Assembly (NCBI GenBank): GCA_018902385.1
Contig: JABSSW010000056.1
Span: 1 to 64,000 of the forward strand
DNA: 64,000 nt
Direction: 5' to 3'
Source: Physcia stellaris
Lineage: Eukaryota > Ascomycota > Lecanoromycetes > Caliciales > Physciaceae
Under the pieces are notes generated by a model that saw only the letters and a program-made list of their open reading frames with translations, was not told the origin of the DNA and did not search any database. The first letter of the stretch is position 1, and each line of letters begins with the position of its first letter. The translations under genes and the position numbers were made by a program. Shown here piece after piece: positions 48,020-59,900 of this stretch.

Positions 48020-49010
48020 TCAATGATAAGCTGACGCCAGGACGAAAGTTCCGCGGCGCCATAATCCCAATCGTTGGCATTAACAGACCGCCCTAAAGGA
48101 ACATCGAGACTGTATTCCAGGATGAATTTTGCAAACGACTAAGTATCTGATCACGCATCACTCATAGAGGCTTCAACCTTACCATTTTTCCGCTGTAGTA
48201 TCATTGGGGCTTTTTGTGCCCAATGAGCGACCTCTGTAACATTGTCACAACCCGGGATCTCGAGCTCGCGCTTGCCATCTACGGCCATCAACATGGGGTA
48301 AACTGTTATTAACTCGGTATTCGTAAAGCCTTTTGCTCCACATGCGATATTGGGCAGAGAGAATCGAATAGAGCCCTGCAGGGCAAGGAGTCCACACTGC
48401 TCCGTTCCCTTTTATATCCTCGCTAGTGAGGTGATGGGGTTAAAGAAATTAATACGATCTCCCTCTAGCACTTTTCTGGTTTTCAATCGATTGCACCAGC
48501 CGGTGAAATCTTGATGAACTCCTGTCAATAGAAGAGAAGTATTGCTCTCGCTTTCCTTCGTGAAGATTACCGCTGTCGAATAACAATTCAGAGTGGTTCC
48601 ACCGAGCAACAGTAGCGGATCCCGATCCAAATTCAGGAATCGAATTGCATCATTGGGCTGTGCGAAACGCATATCCAATGGATACGATACTAGACGGTGG
48701 TTACGATCCAAGCGTAGTGCTACCATCGTTCTGTATATCAGGGGGTCCGTGCGAACAATCTGTTGTAATAACGAGTGTATGCAATTCCTCAGCCACCCCT
48801 TGACATCTTGAAGACAGAGATTCGTTAGTCATAAGTAGAACATAGCGTATTCAATGTGGACTTACCTGATCGTAGCTGTTTGAATAACCATATTGACGAC
48901 CTTGTACCTTGCTTTGTGAGTAAGAGCTTTCGCCTGTTTCAGGACATCGAGTGTCTGAAAGTACCGATCGCATTTTGCACCTTCGTACCCTGAAGACTCT
49001 GTTTGCATCA
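48020..49010 (-). CDS. Unrecognised multi-exon gene or remnant
   Basis: Minus-strand frames read as protein: a first part near 49,005-48,868 (RYFQTLDVLKQAKALTHK), a middle part at 48,726-48,412 (VALRLDRNH, then FTGWCNRLKTRK) and a third at about 48,400-48,190 (IACGAKGFTNTELITVYPM). There are good GT-AG intron candidates at about 48,811-48,866 and 48,119-48,184. The frames do not join cleanly in my reading, so exons may be missing or the gene may be decayed. No family is recognised and no function can be given. Confidence 0.35.
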
Positions 49011-50647
49011 CCCTGCTTTTGGATGGAAATCCTACTGCGTTAAGGTATGATTGAGGCAGAAGGCAGTATGCAGGTATTTCTTGTTAGGAGTCGCCGTTGT
49101 TTGAACTCATAAGTGTCTAAATGTAAAACAAAGTGATCGTGGGCTCTTTAAGTGAGTGGTAGGCGTGTGGTTCTTGAATTTTGAACGACGCTGGGTAGGG
49201 TCTCTTGGTAATCGGGAACCGGACGATTGAGTTCTAAACAGCCCGGCATCAGTCAGGAAATAGTCAGACTAATTTTTAGCGAAGGGTTGAGATGTCATTC
49301 AGACTTCAGCTTTTCAGGGTCGTGTGCTTCGGCTTTTTTGATAATCTTTATCTACCAATGAATTACTGATCACCCTATGGAGGAAATCTGAACTAGAGGA
49401 TGATCAAGAAAGGGATACAGTATTTTCATCTCAAGCAGCGGAAGCACCGTGTTGATGCGACCCTGAACGATATTGTCCGCAGACTCCTCACACACGACCC
49501 GGAACGCTGCCAGCACACGAAGCTAGGGAAACCAGTGCTTGTCAAGAAAACGAGCGCCGCCAGCTATTGCATGATTGAGTATGAGCTCAGACCGCCAGCC
49601 ACAGTAAGCACGTGCTGTTAGACTTCATAGCTCGAGAAAGTAGAGACAAGCGATAGCACTAGACACAATAATTTTCAAGCTGTCGAGAATCAGTTTTTGT
49701 CCAATCTGGTTGTAGATAGCTAGAGGTTTCAAGTATATTATATTATTATGAGAAAAGAAATCTTGAAAATTGTGAAGAGGTCCTTGGAATTCTATTAATT
49801 ACTGATAACATGATTGAGAGAATCATAAGAAAATGATAGAAGATGATAGAAGATAGTATAGAGAGCTCTGACTATCATGTAGTAGCTGTTGACGTGAAGA
49901 AAGCATGGGAGAACGAGAGAGGTCAGGGGGTTGAGTAGTCGGTGTATGTCGCTTTCTTCATTATCGGAAGGGGCTGAATTTATTGGGCAATGAGAAGCGC
50001 TATTCTTCTGAAAGTCACGATGCCAGATCATTGTGCTCAGTGATGAAACTGGAGAGTTGGAACAGTCACGGTCCGGTCGATTGATATATTGCCTTCTGAG
50101 AGAATTCAGCGTGATCTGCTATGGTCAGTGCTGAATAGCGACTCAGTGCGAAGGTACATGGGGTGTTGTGATATCCCCAACTTACAAAAGTAATGAAAGA
50201 TTGTCTTGAAAAAGCGCCTCTTTTTGGCAAATCTTAATGAAGGACCATTAGTTATCAGTATAATGTAGGGAAAAACGTAGAAGCCTTGATAAGTTGATAG
50301 CTAGTCCTTACAAAGGGGGACGGGTGGTCAGACTTCAGGCGGGATTTGGCGAAATATTTCATCCAGAGTGTTTTGATCGAAACGAAAATATGACGGTGCA
50401 CTAGATGAAAGTTTTAGGTTTTGAGCAAGATGGGGAGAAAGAATTGATGACGCAGGATATTAAGAACTTTGAAGCCGTGGCAGGCACTGGTCCCAACCTG
50501 GGTTTTCATTTTTGGAACATCGAGATGAAGAAGAACCTACATCACGTCGACCCCGACGCAAATCCAACCCACACCCTTCTTGACCTAGCCAAGTGGCCAT
50601 CGTAACACTTTCTATACCTTGTGTAACAATCTCCAGACCACCACTTA
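49011..50647. other. Gene-poor interval
   Basis: Ordinary composition. Two small plus-strand ORFs (49,400-49,621, 73 codons, basic; 50,405-50,605, 66 codons) have ATG starts but no recognisable family and no splice context. I cannot say whether either is real. Confidence 0.4.
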
Positions 50648-51809
50648 TCACCACGCGGACCTCAACACATCCACTTCCCTCTCACCAGCATCCTCACTCA
50701 CCCACCCAGCCTCAATCTCCTCCCGCGTCCAGTAGCTCTCCACAATCAAGCTCTTCAACCGCCGATTCCTCTTCTTGAGCACCGCAACATCCTCCTCCAC
50801 AACATCCACCCCCTTCAAACGCAGCGTCTCCAACCCCCGCCACGCGAGCGGCGGAGCGCTGAACCACGCATCCTTATTCTTCGTTTTCTCAGCTAGTTTG
50901 TCCAAGAGGAGTGGATTGACGCTCTCGAGGACGCCGATCCATTCGAAGCGGAAGAATTTGAGGCTCGTGGGTGGGAAGGATGAGAGCCAGTCGTGGAGGA
51001 TTTTGAGACCGGCCTTTTGCTCTTCCGAGAAGCGCCGGTAGGAGGGACTGATGCTACTGCTGCCTGTAATGTTTGGGGTATTAGCGACGTTGAGGAGGAC
51101 GGTCGCGCCTCAAGGCTTGAGATTGGATAGACTGCTGGCTTACCACCGTCTGTTAACGTGCCTGGACAAGCAGAAAATGTTAGTAAGAGATTCTCCTGTC
51201 AAAGTCTCGATATTTGGACTGGAGACTACTCACTGTCACGGCGGTTGCCCTCAGCGAGAGCGTTCGAGACTTCGGTTTTCCAGAATGGCACGACTGCAAT
51301 GTCCAGATAACGAATATTGCGGATCTCAATCCTAGATGTCTGAAAGAGGGAAGTGGTAAAAGCACCTCCGCGAAGGCCCATAATGTCCTGGATAGTTAAG
51401 TTCTCTAGAGCGAGCTCGGTGGTTACACCATGGTGAAGGTCGTTTTTCTGAAGGTGGGTTCTCAGGTGCCTTTGTGCTAATGCCTGATGAGGTGAAGTTG
51501 CAGGGCGGAGGACAAGATCCCTGATGCGATCATGCTCCATCACACCTTCACTGCCTTCAGGGGTAATGGTGAAAACGAAGTTGAGACTCGGAAGCTGCTG
51601 AAGATTTGATGTTATGACTCAGCGAATGAGATCCTCAAAAAGAGAGATATGACACTTGAAAGATGCTACGATCATTTGATAGAACCGTCACATGTTGCGA
51701 AGCGCGGCGATGAGCTAAGTGAGTACGATAATGCAGTAATCGACGTGCAACTTACATGGTTGAGAAGACTGATGAGCTTATTTGCCACAAGAGCTGAGGT
51801 AGGCTGCAT
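50648..51809 (-). CDS. Unrecognised 283-residue fungal protein (LRR/F-box-like C-terminus)
   Basis: Four exons (51,809-51,756; 51,597-51,234; 51,161-51,144; 51,063-50,648) with GT-AG introns of 158, 72 and 80 bp join in frame to 283 codons. The third exon is only 18 nt but restores the frame exactly. The C-terminal half has leucine-spaced segments such as LETLRLKGVDVVEEDVAVL and RLKSLIVESYW, the pattern seen after leucine-rich stretches in fungal F-box-type hypothetical proteins. No F-box is visible, and the start could lie further upstream if the first intron is mis-set. It ends 113 bp downstream of the DEAH helicase stop on the same strand. Confidence 0.6.
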
Positions 51810-51921
51810 CTATTCATTCATTTGTGAATCCTTCCTGAAGTGTCGTTGTCAATCCTCGGTTACCGATAAACCGGAAGAAGTCCGTGGTAACACACTACCA
51901 TACTAAGCTATGTCTACAGGA

Positions 51922-54900
51922 TTACGCTTTCTCTTTGTGCCGCCGCGAAAAGATTTGCTGCCATATCTCAAACCAAGCTTGCTGCTGGACGGATAATTCT
52001 CGACCTGGATTGCGGAAGGCTTGGGCCATGATCTGTCTAATATTCACTCGAAGATATTTAAGAGCCAGCATTGACTTCCAATCATCAACACAAAAGCGTA
52101 CTCGGTGTCCGTCAATCACAATCACTCCTGAGTAGATCTAGCAATAAATCTATCAGTCAGATTCTCAGAAAATGAGAAGATGGCGATTACTTACCTTGAA
52201 TTCAGCATCTCCGCAAACGAGTGCTATGGCAAAGTCCTCTATAGCGCTGGTCTCGTGTGCGTTGTAGAATCTGTGATCTATATAAATAAGTTGTCTAAAC
52301 CCCCGGCAAGCTGTCTTACTTGTTATTTGATTGCATAATATGATAGAACGACAGCCATCTCGGATGAGGACCTGGACCTTTGTTGACCGAATTTGGAGCT
52401 AAGCTCACGCTTTGATTATTGGCGACATTCCGCCAGCCTTTACCCTCGCTTTTGAGGAGCTTAGGGTAAAAGCTCCATCCCAATACTGAATGTAGGACGA
52501 GATCATTGTCGCCGTTGTTATCGTATTGGGCCGGGATTTTGACGAAATTGCGACCCCATGAGGATTGTACCCTGATAAGTATCAGTACAGTCTGAACACT
52601 CAGAGAGAAGGGGACGTCACCTGTTTAGAGCTGTTCTTTCTGCATCAGCTAGTTCGATGAAACCGGCTCCAGCCAACGACCCGGTGAGCTGCGCCTTCAG
52701 GTCCTCAATGTTGGAAAGTGTCTGTTGGCTTAGGCAATTTTTCCGACAAAACTGCTGTTCCGGCATACTTTTACTGACGCATACATGGCGCCAGGCGCAG
52801 TATGCATTGTAAACGGTAAGAATGTCAGAATCACCTTGAAAAATTTAGCTAATGTAGAATTGAATTCGGCAGATCCAAGGCCGGACTCACTGCGCTTGAA
52901 GGCCACACGGGCCAGCTCGGCTTGGGAACGCGAACCAAATGGTGCCGAGAATGGAGATTTTGAAGTAAGTATGGCGGCAATTGTTAGTGCCCCGTCCAGG
53001 CATTGGAATATGCTCCCGAGTAAGATGAGTTTACCCAAAAACACATCCAAGGGTAGCTTAGCCAGCTGGCTGCCGAGAGGTGTCAGGTCTTCGAGTCCAG
53101 TCAGAGCTTTTACATCTATCAGCGAGTCGATGGCACGTCGAACATTCCTCGATGACGGAGGGTCTAGAGCCTCTGAGAGGGTATGCTCTATTTTCCCTAA
53201 GTTGCAGATCTTGACTCTTAATGCCAAATCTTGCAAGGACAGGCGCAGCATTTCCGGTGTTTGCTCCTCTGCCATCTTCATACCGTCAGTAGTTGACAGT
53301 ACCTTTCAGCTGCAAATAGACGACCTACTACATGATCATGACGTTCTTTGGTGAAGAGATGGAAACAAAGCCCATTCTGTACCCTTCCGGCACGACCGCG
53401 CCTTTGCTTGGCATTTGCTCGGGATATGAACGACTCGATTAGCCTCGAGAGCTGGCGCCGCTCGTCAAATCTGTTCACAGTTCAGTTGCTGATATAGTAG
53501 AGAGACGGTAAAACAGACCTCATCTCCTTGTGTTTCCCAGTATCAATGACGCAGGTGACGTCGGGTATTGTGATTCCTGTTTCTGCAATATTGGTGGCCA
53601 AAACTATCTTCCTTGTTCCTTCTGGCGGAATAAGGAAGGCATGCTCCTGCTCTTCATTTGCGATAGTGGAGTGCAAAGCGTAAATGAGCCATCCCCTTCC
53701 GAACACGGGATTACCAACTATCATTGCTTGCAATCGTCGAATTTCGGCAATGCCAGGTAAAAAGACTAATACCGCTTTACTATAGAGCGAATAGCTATCT
53801 GACGTGGAAATAGTCTCGAGAAGTCTGATTATAAGATCGTATGCGATCTGGTATTCATCGAAAGATGCTAGCACACTACGAGTCTTTTTGCTGTAACCGT
53901 CAAGATTGTATTTATGACCTGAACCTGAACGAGCGTCTTGCCTGACATCATCACTATCTTCTGTCTCGCCGTGTTCCCTTGGCTCGTTGATTCCCGATTC
54001 CTGATATCCCGTCAATTCTATGGCATCTTCCAAGTATCGTGTCTCGACTGGGTAAGTCCGCCCAGGTACATTAAGAACAGGGGCACTACCCAAGTAATTG
54101 GAGAACCTTTGCGCATTGACGGTTGCGGACATCAAGATGAGGCGTAGGCTTGGCCTTTGCGCCATTAGCTTTCGAAGAACGATGAGCAAAAAGTCACTGT
54201 CAATAGTTCTCTCGTGCACCTCATCCAGAACTAAATGCGTAATTTCGCCCAAATCATCAGACCTCTCAAGCATCCGCAGAACTATACCAGTAGTCGCATA
54301 GACCAGTCGAGTTTGTGGCGCCATTTTACTTTCCAGACGAATGGCATAACCAACAAGGGACTTAGGGGTACCAAGGTCACCTTTCTTCTCGCCTAACTCC
54401 TCGCAAACCCGGCGAGCGAGGGATGTTGCAGAGATACGTCTTGGCTCTGTGCAGTATACTCTGCAAGGGCGGCCATTTGCTAATTCGTGCTCAAGTATGA
54501 ACGCAGGAACCTGTGTACTCTTTCCACATCCTGTCTCGCCGCAGATGATGATCGCCTGATGCTTTTCAACTGCTTCGAGCACATCGTCTTTGAAGTTCCA
54601 GATTGGCAGTGCTTGCCGAGATTTGAGCATACGTTGGTACGATGGTGTTGATATTTTGGAAGACCATAATGTTTTGAACTCTGATGGATCTCTGGTCGAG
54701 TCGTATGGAAGAGTACCATGGGGTACTGTAATCGAGGTTTCCTGCGTTATATATTTATGCTGTCCTTCGTCTTGACCGTCGTAATCTGCAGTATGTCGAG
54801 ACTGTTCTCTACGCTCTGAAACAACGTTGCGAAGCTCTCGGAGGATCATACGATCAGCCGCGTCCAGATCCTCCTTCTTTACAGCGGATAATTCGGTCCA

Positions 54901-56733
54901 CAAGTCTCGCCAAACTCCAGGAAGTCTAAAATGTACTTTTTCTTCTTTACCTGAAGTCGAGAAGAGAAGAAATAATGCCACAGTCGAGACATAAGCTTCT
55001 GACTGCAAGGCGTCAGGAGTCGCAACTGATGTCATTTCCACCTTGAGATGGCGAGAGTCTCCTTCGCAAGCGACCATTGATATAGGGATTGAGATAGGGA
55101 TAGGCTGCTCACGCGACCATTGCACGGTCAGAGAATGACGTATCTGAAAGGGACTTTTTGATATTATCTGGTACAAGGCCTGCGAGCCGGCATCCCTCGA
55201 ATCTAATTAGCCTACTTCTGGAAGTGAGAATTCTGCCATACCTAGCTTTGCAGGCTTCTTCGAGAACTCTGCGGGGCTTCAGACCATTGAATTTACCAAA
55301 GTCTCTCATGACAAATGTCTGCTCTTCTATGGTCGAGTCTTTGTCGTCTATTCGTACATCGGTATTACAGAATAGCCCTGCCAGCATGTCCATACCTAAA
55401 TCCTCTTCATCAGCATCAGCTTTGCCGCTGTTTTCGACCGGAGTCGTTTCAGGGCTGTTGCTCAAGGCTTTTTGTGCCCGCAATGTATCCTCAGGTAATT
55501 GGAGCCTTTTCCGCTCTGATGCATCCTTAAGGAGTGAGTTATAGATTTCGGTCCATTGTGTTTGAGCCTCCTCACGATCGAACAGTATATCGGCTTCGAT
55601 TTCAGTTATTTTACGCTGCAACTTGGAAAATCGAGGGTCAGTATCGTTGGCGCAAGCTCGCTTCGGCGACTTTGCTGGTGACGGACGGTGTGTTTGTTCT
55701 AAATCAGGCCGTAAGTCGTATTGTCGTTTTTTGAGGGCTAGATACTTAGCCGTCAGTGCCTCAGGATCATCATCCGTGTCGGAATCTTCTCCGCTGGACT
55801 CCTCGCTGACTCTGTCGCCGATTTCAGGCGTGAAACCTTCGATTGTCTTCTCCTCAGTTGCCGGAGGGTTCAGAGGCCTTGATGTTGGCAATGTACTCTT
55901 AGACGCGTCTAGAATAAAGCAGATCAGATCTAAGTTGAGGTGAGGTAGTAGTAAGAGTCCATACCAACATGTTCTGGCGCTGCAGCCTCGACGCTAATTT
56001 GGTGCATCTTGGGATGGGTTACTATATGATTGTCCTTGTATGAAGGTAGTTGAGACTCGTCAAAGGTCAAAGCAAGCCAACCCAAACACTCGTTAAGGCC
56101 CCAGAGAGACTCCTTTCCTACCGCGGCTACTGGGAACCCCGAAAATTCTCTATCTACGAGGTTACAAATTGCGTTGCGAGCTTGACCTCCAGAAAAACCC
56201 ATCTGAATCAAAGTCTGTTCTAGCTTCCACAACCTGATAACTAGGTCATCTTCCGTGACCGTTTTCGCTTTGGCTATCTCCTCAGATACATATGTTGCAG
56301 GCTTTGTATCACGGAGTTGAATTTCTATTTGTGAATAAATCAACCTCATCAAGTCTTCTGGAAGCCACGACCGAACCATCAGTGCTTCAGCTTGCGGGCG
56401 GATCAGCCTCTTCTCAGTGATTGATCTGCTTGCTTGATGAGAAGCATCCTTTCTTGCTTTCTCTCCATGCTTTTCGGCAAGGAGCTGCAGATCTGACTCC
56501 TCGAGCTGCTTCTCGAGCTCTTCAGGATCTAGTTCGCAAAGCTTCGGATCAGGGTTCTGTGGCTCTGCGGACTGGACTTGTTTAAAATCTTCTAGAGAGC
56601 TATCCGCGGGATTAGTAGGTTGTGCCAGTTCTTCGGATTGCTCTGAAGGTTTTGCTTTTGATGGAGTTGAAGTGGTTGCAAACCCTCGACGTGGATTACT
56701 TGCAGCCTTCTTCTTCTTGCTCTTCTGAGCCAT
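51922..56733 (-). CDS. DEAH-box RNA helicase, YLR419W/DHX29-DHX57-like
   Basis: Nine exons with introns at 55,909-55,964, 55,196-55,241, 53,471-53,518, 53,276-53,328, 52,835-52,890, 52,572-52,620, 52,271-52,319 and 52,138-52,194 join into 1,465 codons, close to yeast YLR419W in length. The N-terminus is low-complexity and charged, with a UBA-like [13 protein letters not shown] segment near residue 200. Helicase motifs follow in order: GETGCGKST near 700, [10 protein letters not shown] near 730, DEVH near 804, SAT near 835, [19 protein letters not shown], and QRRGRAGR in exon 4. The HA2 and OB-fold regions come next and are complete (KVICNLGK... replaced here by [29 protein letters not shown]). 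The family unwinds RNA, and DHX29-type members aid ribosome scanning; the exact role here is inferred. The start is the ATG at 56,733 (a GTG precedes it in frame). The gene is divergent from GCN1. Confidence 0.93.
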
Positions 56734-56979
56734 CACTGCTACTGAGGAACTCGAGCAGGAACACGGTTTTGGATCATTTTAAGCCTTGTCCTGACGAGTC
56801 TGACAAACTGCAGGTGTTATGATACAATACAGCTAGAACTAGTCGTAATTTATCTTCGTCATGTCACTAAAAAAATTTCCGGATGTTGAAGACTTGAGTG
56901 ACTCACGATAGTGTGCACGTATGCCTCAATCTGTTTTGCGCACTGAGCAAGTCTACCATGCCCTTTCTTAGCTGTTCGT
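56734..56979. promoter_or_regulatory. Shared divergent promoter region, DEAH helicase / GCN1
   Basis: 246 bp lie between the two start codons, which face away from each other. No clear TATA box or named operator could be identified, so only the arrangement supports the call. Confidence 0.6.
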
Positions 56980-59900
56980 ATGAACATGGAGACCATGGAT
57001 CACCTAGGAGGTCCCTATGCGGCTCTATCTTCGAGCTCTACCAAGCGGCGCAAAGCAGAGCTCTCAGCTCTGCGTCAGCAGTTGCAAAATTCTGGTAAAA
57101 TACCTGGGCTTCTCGTCTTGGAAACGTCTAGCTGACTTGCTTCTCAGATCTCTCGCAAAGCTCAGGCCAAGGCTTGGTAAATGCGCTTCTTCAGACCTAT
57201 CCGTTCTACCACGACAGAACATCTCGTCAGGCGGTTCGCCAATGTCTACAGGCACTGTTGACCAACCCTCGCTACACCGATTCCGCTAGCTCATTCATTG
57301 ATGCATATCGGGCAGAAACATCGAAGGCTGCAATCGCTCCTTCGAGTGCTTTCGTGCTTGTGGAATGGGGATCTCTAATACTCCAACACTGCGCGGTCCA
57401 CCCGCCATCATGGGATGCATACGGACTAGATATTATCTTGCACGATGCCAAGATACTAGACCTTTGTATTTCGTCAAACACACGAGATACCGTCAAAAAT
57501 GCTGCTTTGGTCGTCACACGGCGGGCTTTGCGCAAAATGTTCAGGGAAACGAAGACGGGAGATTCTGCGATTCAAACGATTGTCTCCAAGCTCACCGCAA
57601 AGTCTCAGAGCTTGGGCACGAAGGGTGCGGTCCTTCTCGGCGTTGTGGCAGGCGTCTGTGCTCGACTTCCGAGGAGTAAGCCTGCGCTAGAGGCAGTCAA
57701 GGATCTTTACTATTCGTTCTATGTACGTGAAATTCTTGGATCGCGCACTACTGTACCGCAACATATAGTAACAGCCTTCAATAATTTCTTTACCCACTTC
57801 GCTTGTCTCGAAGACTTACGCAAAGATGTTGTGCCTGCGTTGGAAAAGGCGCTCCTCAGAGCTCCAGAGGTTGTACTCAATGATCTCTTATCACCCATGA
57901 TCAAAGCGTTACCCCCTGAAATTGATCTTTCAGATCCATTGGCAGACCATCTGCTCAAACCTCTCCTGACCAATGTCAAATCTCAAAGTCCCTCCATCCG
58001 GGAGGGAGCGATGTCCGCTTTTGCTGCCTGTATTGCGAGGGCCAATGAGGACAAACAATTGGAGAAAATTGTGGGTGACGTTTTAAGTCCCATGGTGTCT
58101 TCAAAACTCCCTGCGATCGAACAAAGAGTACTTCATGCTCGGATGTTGTCCCTTGTGCCATATCACTCTGCCCGCTGTCCATCCATATGTAACGGCCTGG
58201 CTACGACTACTATCAAGGAGCCCAATGAGACTGCTCTTGCTGCTGAAGTGTCCGCTTTGGCATCGCAGCTGTCTTTAGTTCTGGCCTCAAACGATGAATC
58301 TAGCTCCAAACATTTACCTTCTCCTGTCCTTGACGCTTTTCTTAAAGGGTTAGGAGACAAGCGTCCTGCGGCCCGAAGGAACTGGACTATGAAGACTGGA
58401 GAAATAATTTGGGCACTGAAAGACCGGTCAATTCATTCGGTAGCAGCCGCCCACTTCGTCGAGACGATAATTCCAAAGTTGTTTGACGTCTTTGATGAGG
58501 TCGTCAGCAATCTTCAGCCGTCTGTACAGACTGGCGTTGCAGGGGCAGCCTATGTAGTCGTGGCGATATACGTCCACTTGGCCGACATTGTCCGAAGTGA
58601 TGACGCGAAGACCTTGATCCGAAAATCTAAGATCTTCGATCGTGCGTTCCCATCGGGCCAGAAAGTTTCTCTACTGAATCATCGAATCTACGCGAAATTG
58701 TCATCCCGAGAAGAGGTATCCTGGATAGTTCGTGCACTACAAGCTTACGCAGGAGAGACGATGAAGCTGGAAGCTCTTCCAGCGTCTGGAGATCAGTGGG
58801 CGCAGGCCTTCCTCTATTTAATCACAGCGGCCGACGTCGCTCCCACAGAGCAAACAAAGGCAGCAGATGCCCTGTACAAGGTTTATATTAAGCAACCAGA
58901 GCCGATCTCCGAACTAATCATTCGAGCTTTGTGGAATTGGTACACAAACGTGGAACAGGATGAAAAAGACACTCCTGCCGTGATATCCCGAACGGGCACC
59001 TCAAAGCTATACCTCGCCCTTCGTTCGGTATTTCCTTCCAGCAAAGATAGAAAGACTGAAATAGATCGTGGAATACTGTGTAATCAATTGATCAAAGCTC
59101 TTGTACTTGCTCGTCCGGAGATATTGCCTCGAGTAGAATGGATTGAACTGTGTCTACGAGTTGGTCAGGACCCTGGCGAAGTCGCACGCTCCAGGAGCGC
59201 CGAATGCCTAGGCCAAGTAAAGAGCAAACTTCTTCCCGAGACTTCTCAAAACCACAAGTCTAATCTGGCAGCATACGCTACCGCCGCAGAGCTTGCCTTT
59301 GTTGCTCCTGAGGTGATCACACCAATCTTAGTACAGGAAGTAATCTCAAACTTTGCTACAGATATTGCTCTCAGATATGGGCCTACTGAAGTAGCCATTG
59401 CTCGCACGCCGGAGGGAACCGCTTTCATCGATGTGCTTAGCACTAAGTCTCCAAAGATTCTTGACAAAAATGCTCGCGACTACGATACCATGAAATGGGA
59501 AGAGGAATTACGAGCCCAATTAGCTCAGAAGAAAAGCCAGGAAAGAAAGCTGACCGCTGATGAGAAAGTCAGGGTCCATGCACAGCTTGCTAAGGAAGCA
59601 AAGATCCGCACCGATGTTCTACAGATTGAGCAAAATCTTCATAAAGGCATTGGATTCATTCTAGCCCTTGCCACAGGGCCACCCACAGCGGCTGAGGTTT
59701 GGATGAGACCATGTCTCAAGGCTTTACTCGACGCTATCACCGCTGGAGCTGGCCTTTTGGTAGGTAACGCTGCAAATGAGGCTTACATTAGTTGTGCAAA
59801 CTTGGTATCATCGCGGCTTGGGAGTTTGAGACCCTTCATCGGCGTAGCGACGCTTCGAGGCCTGGAGTCATCGCATTTACCAGAAAACATGTGCCAAGAG

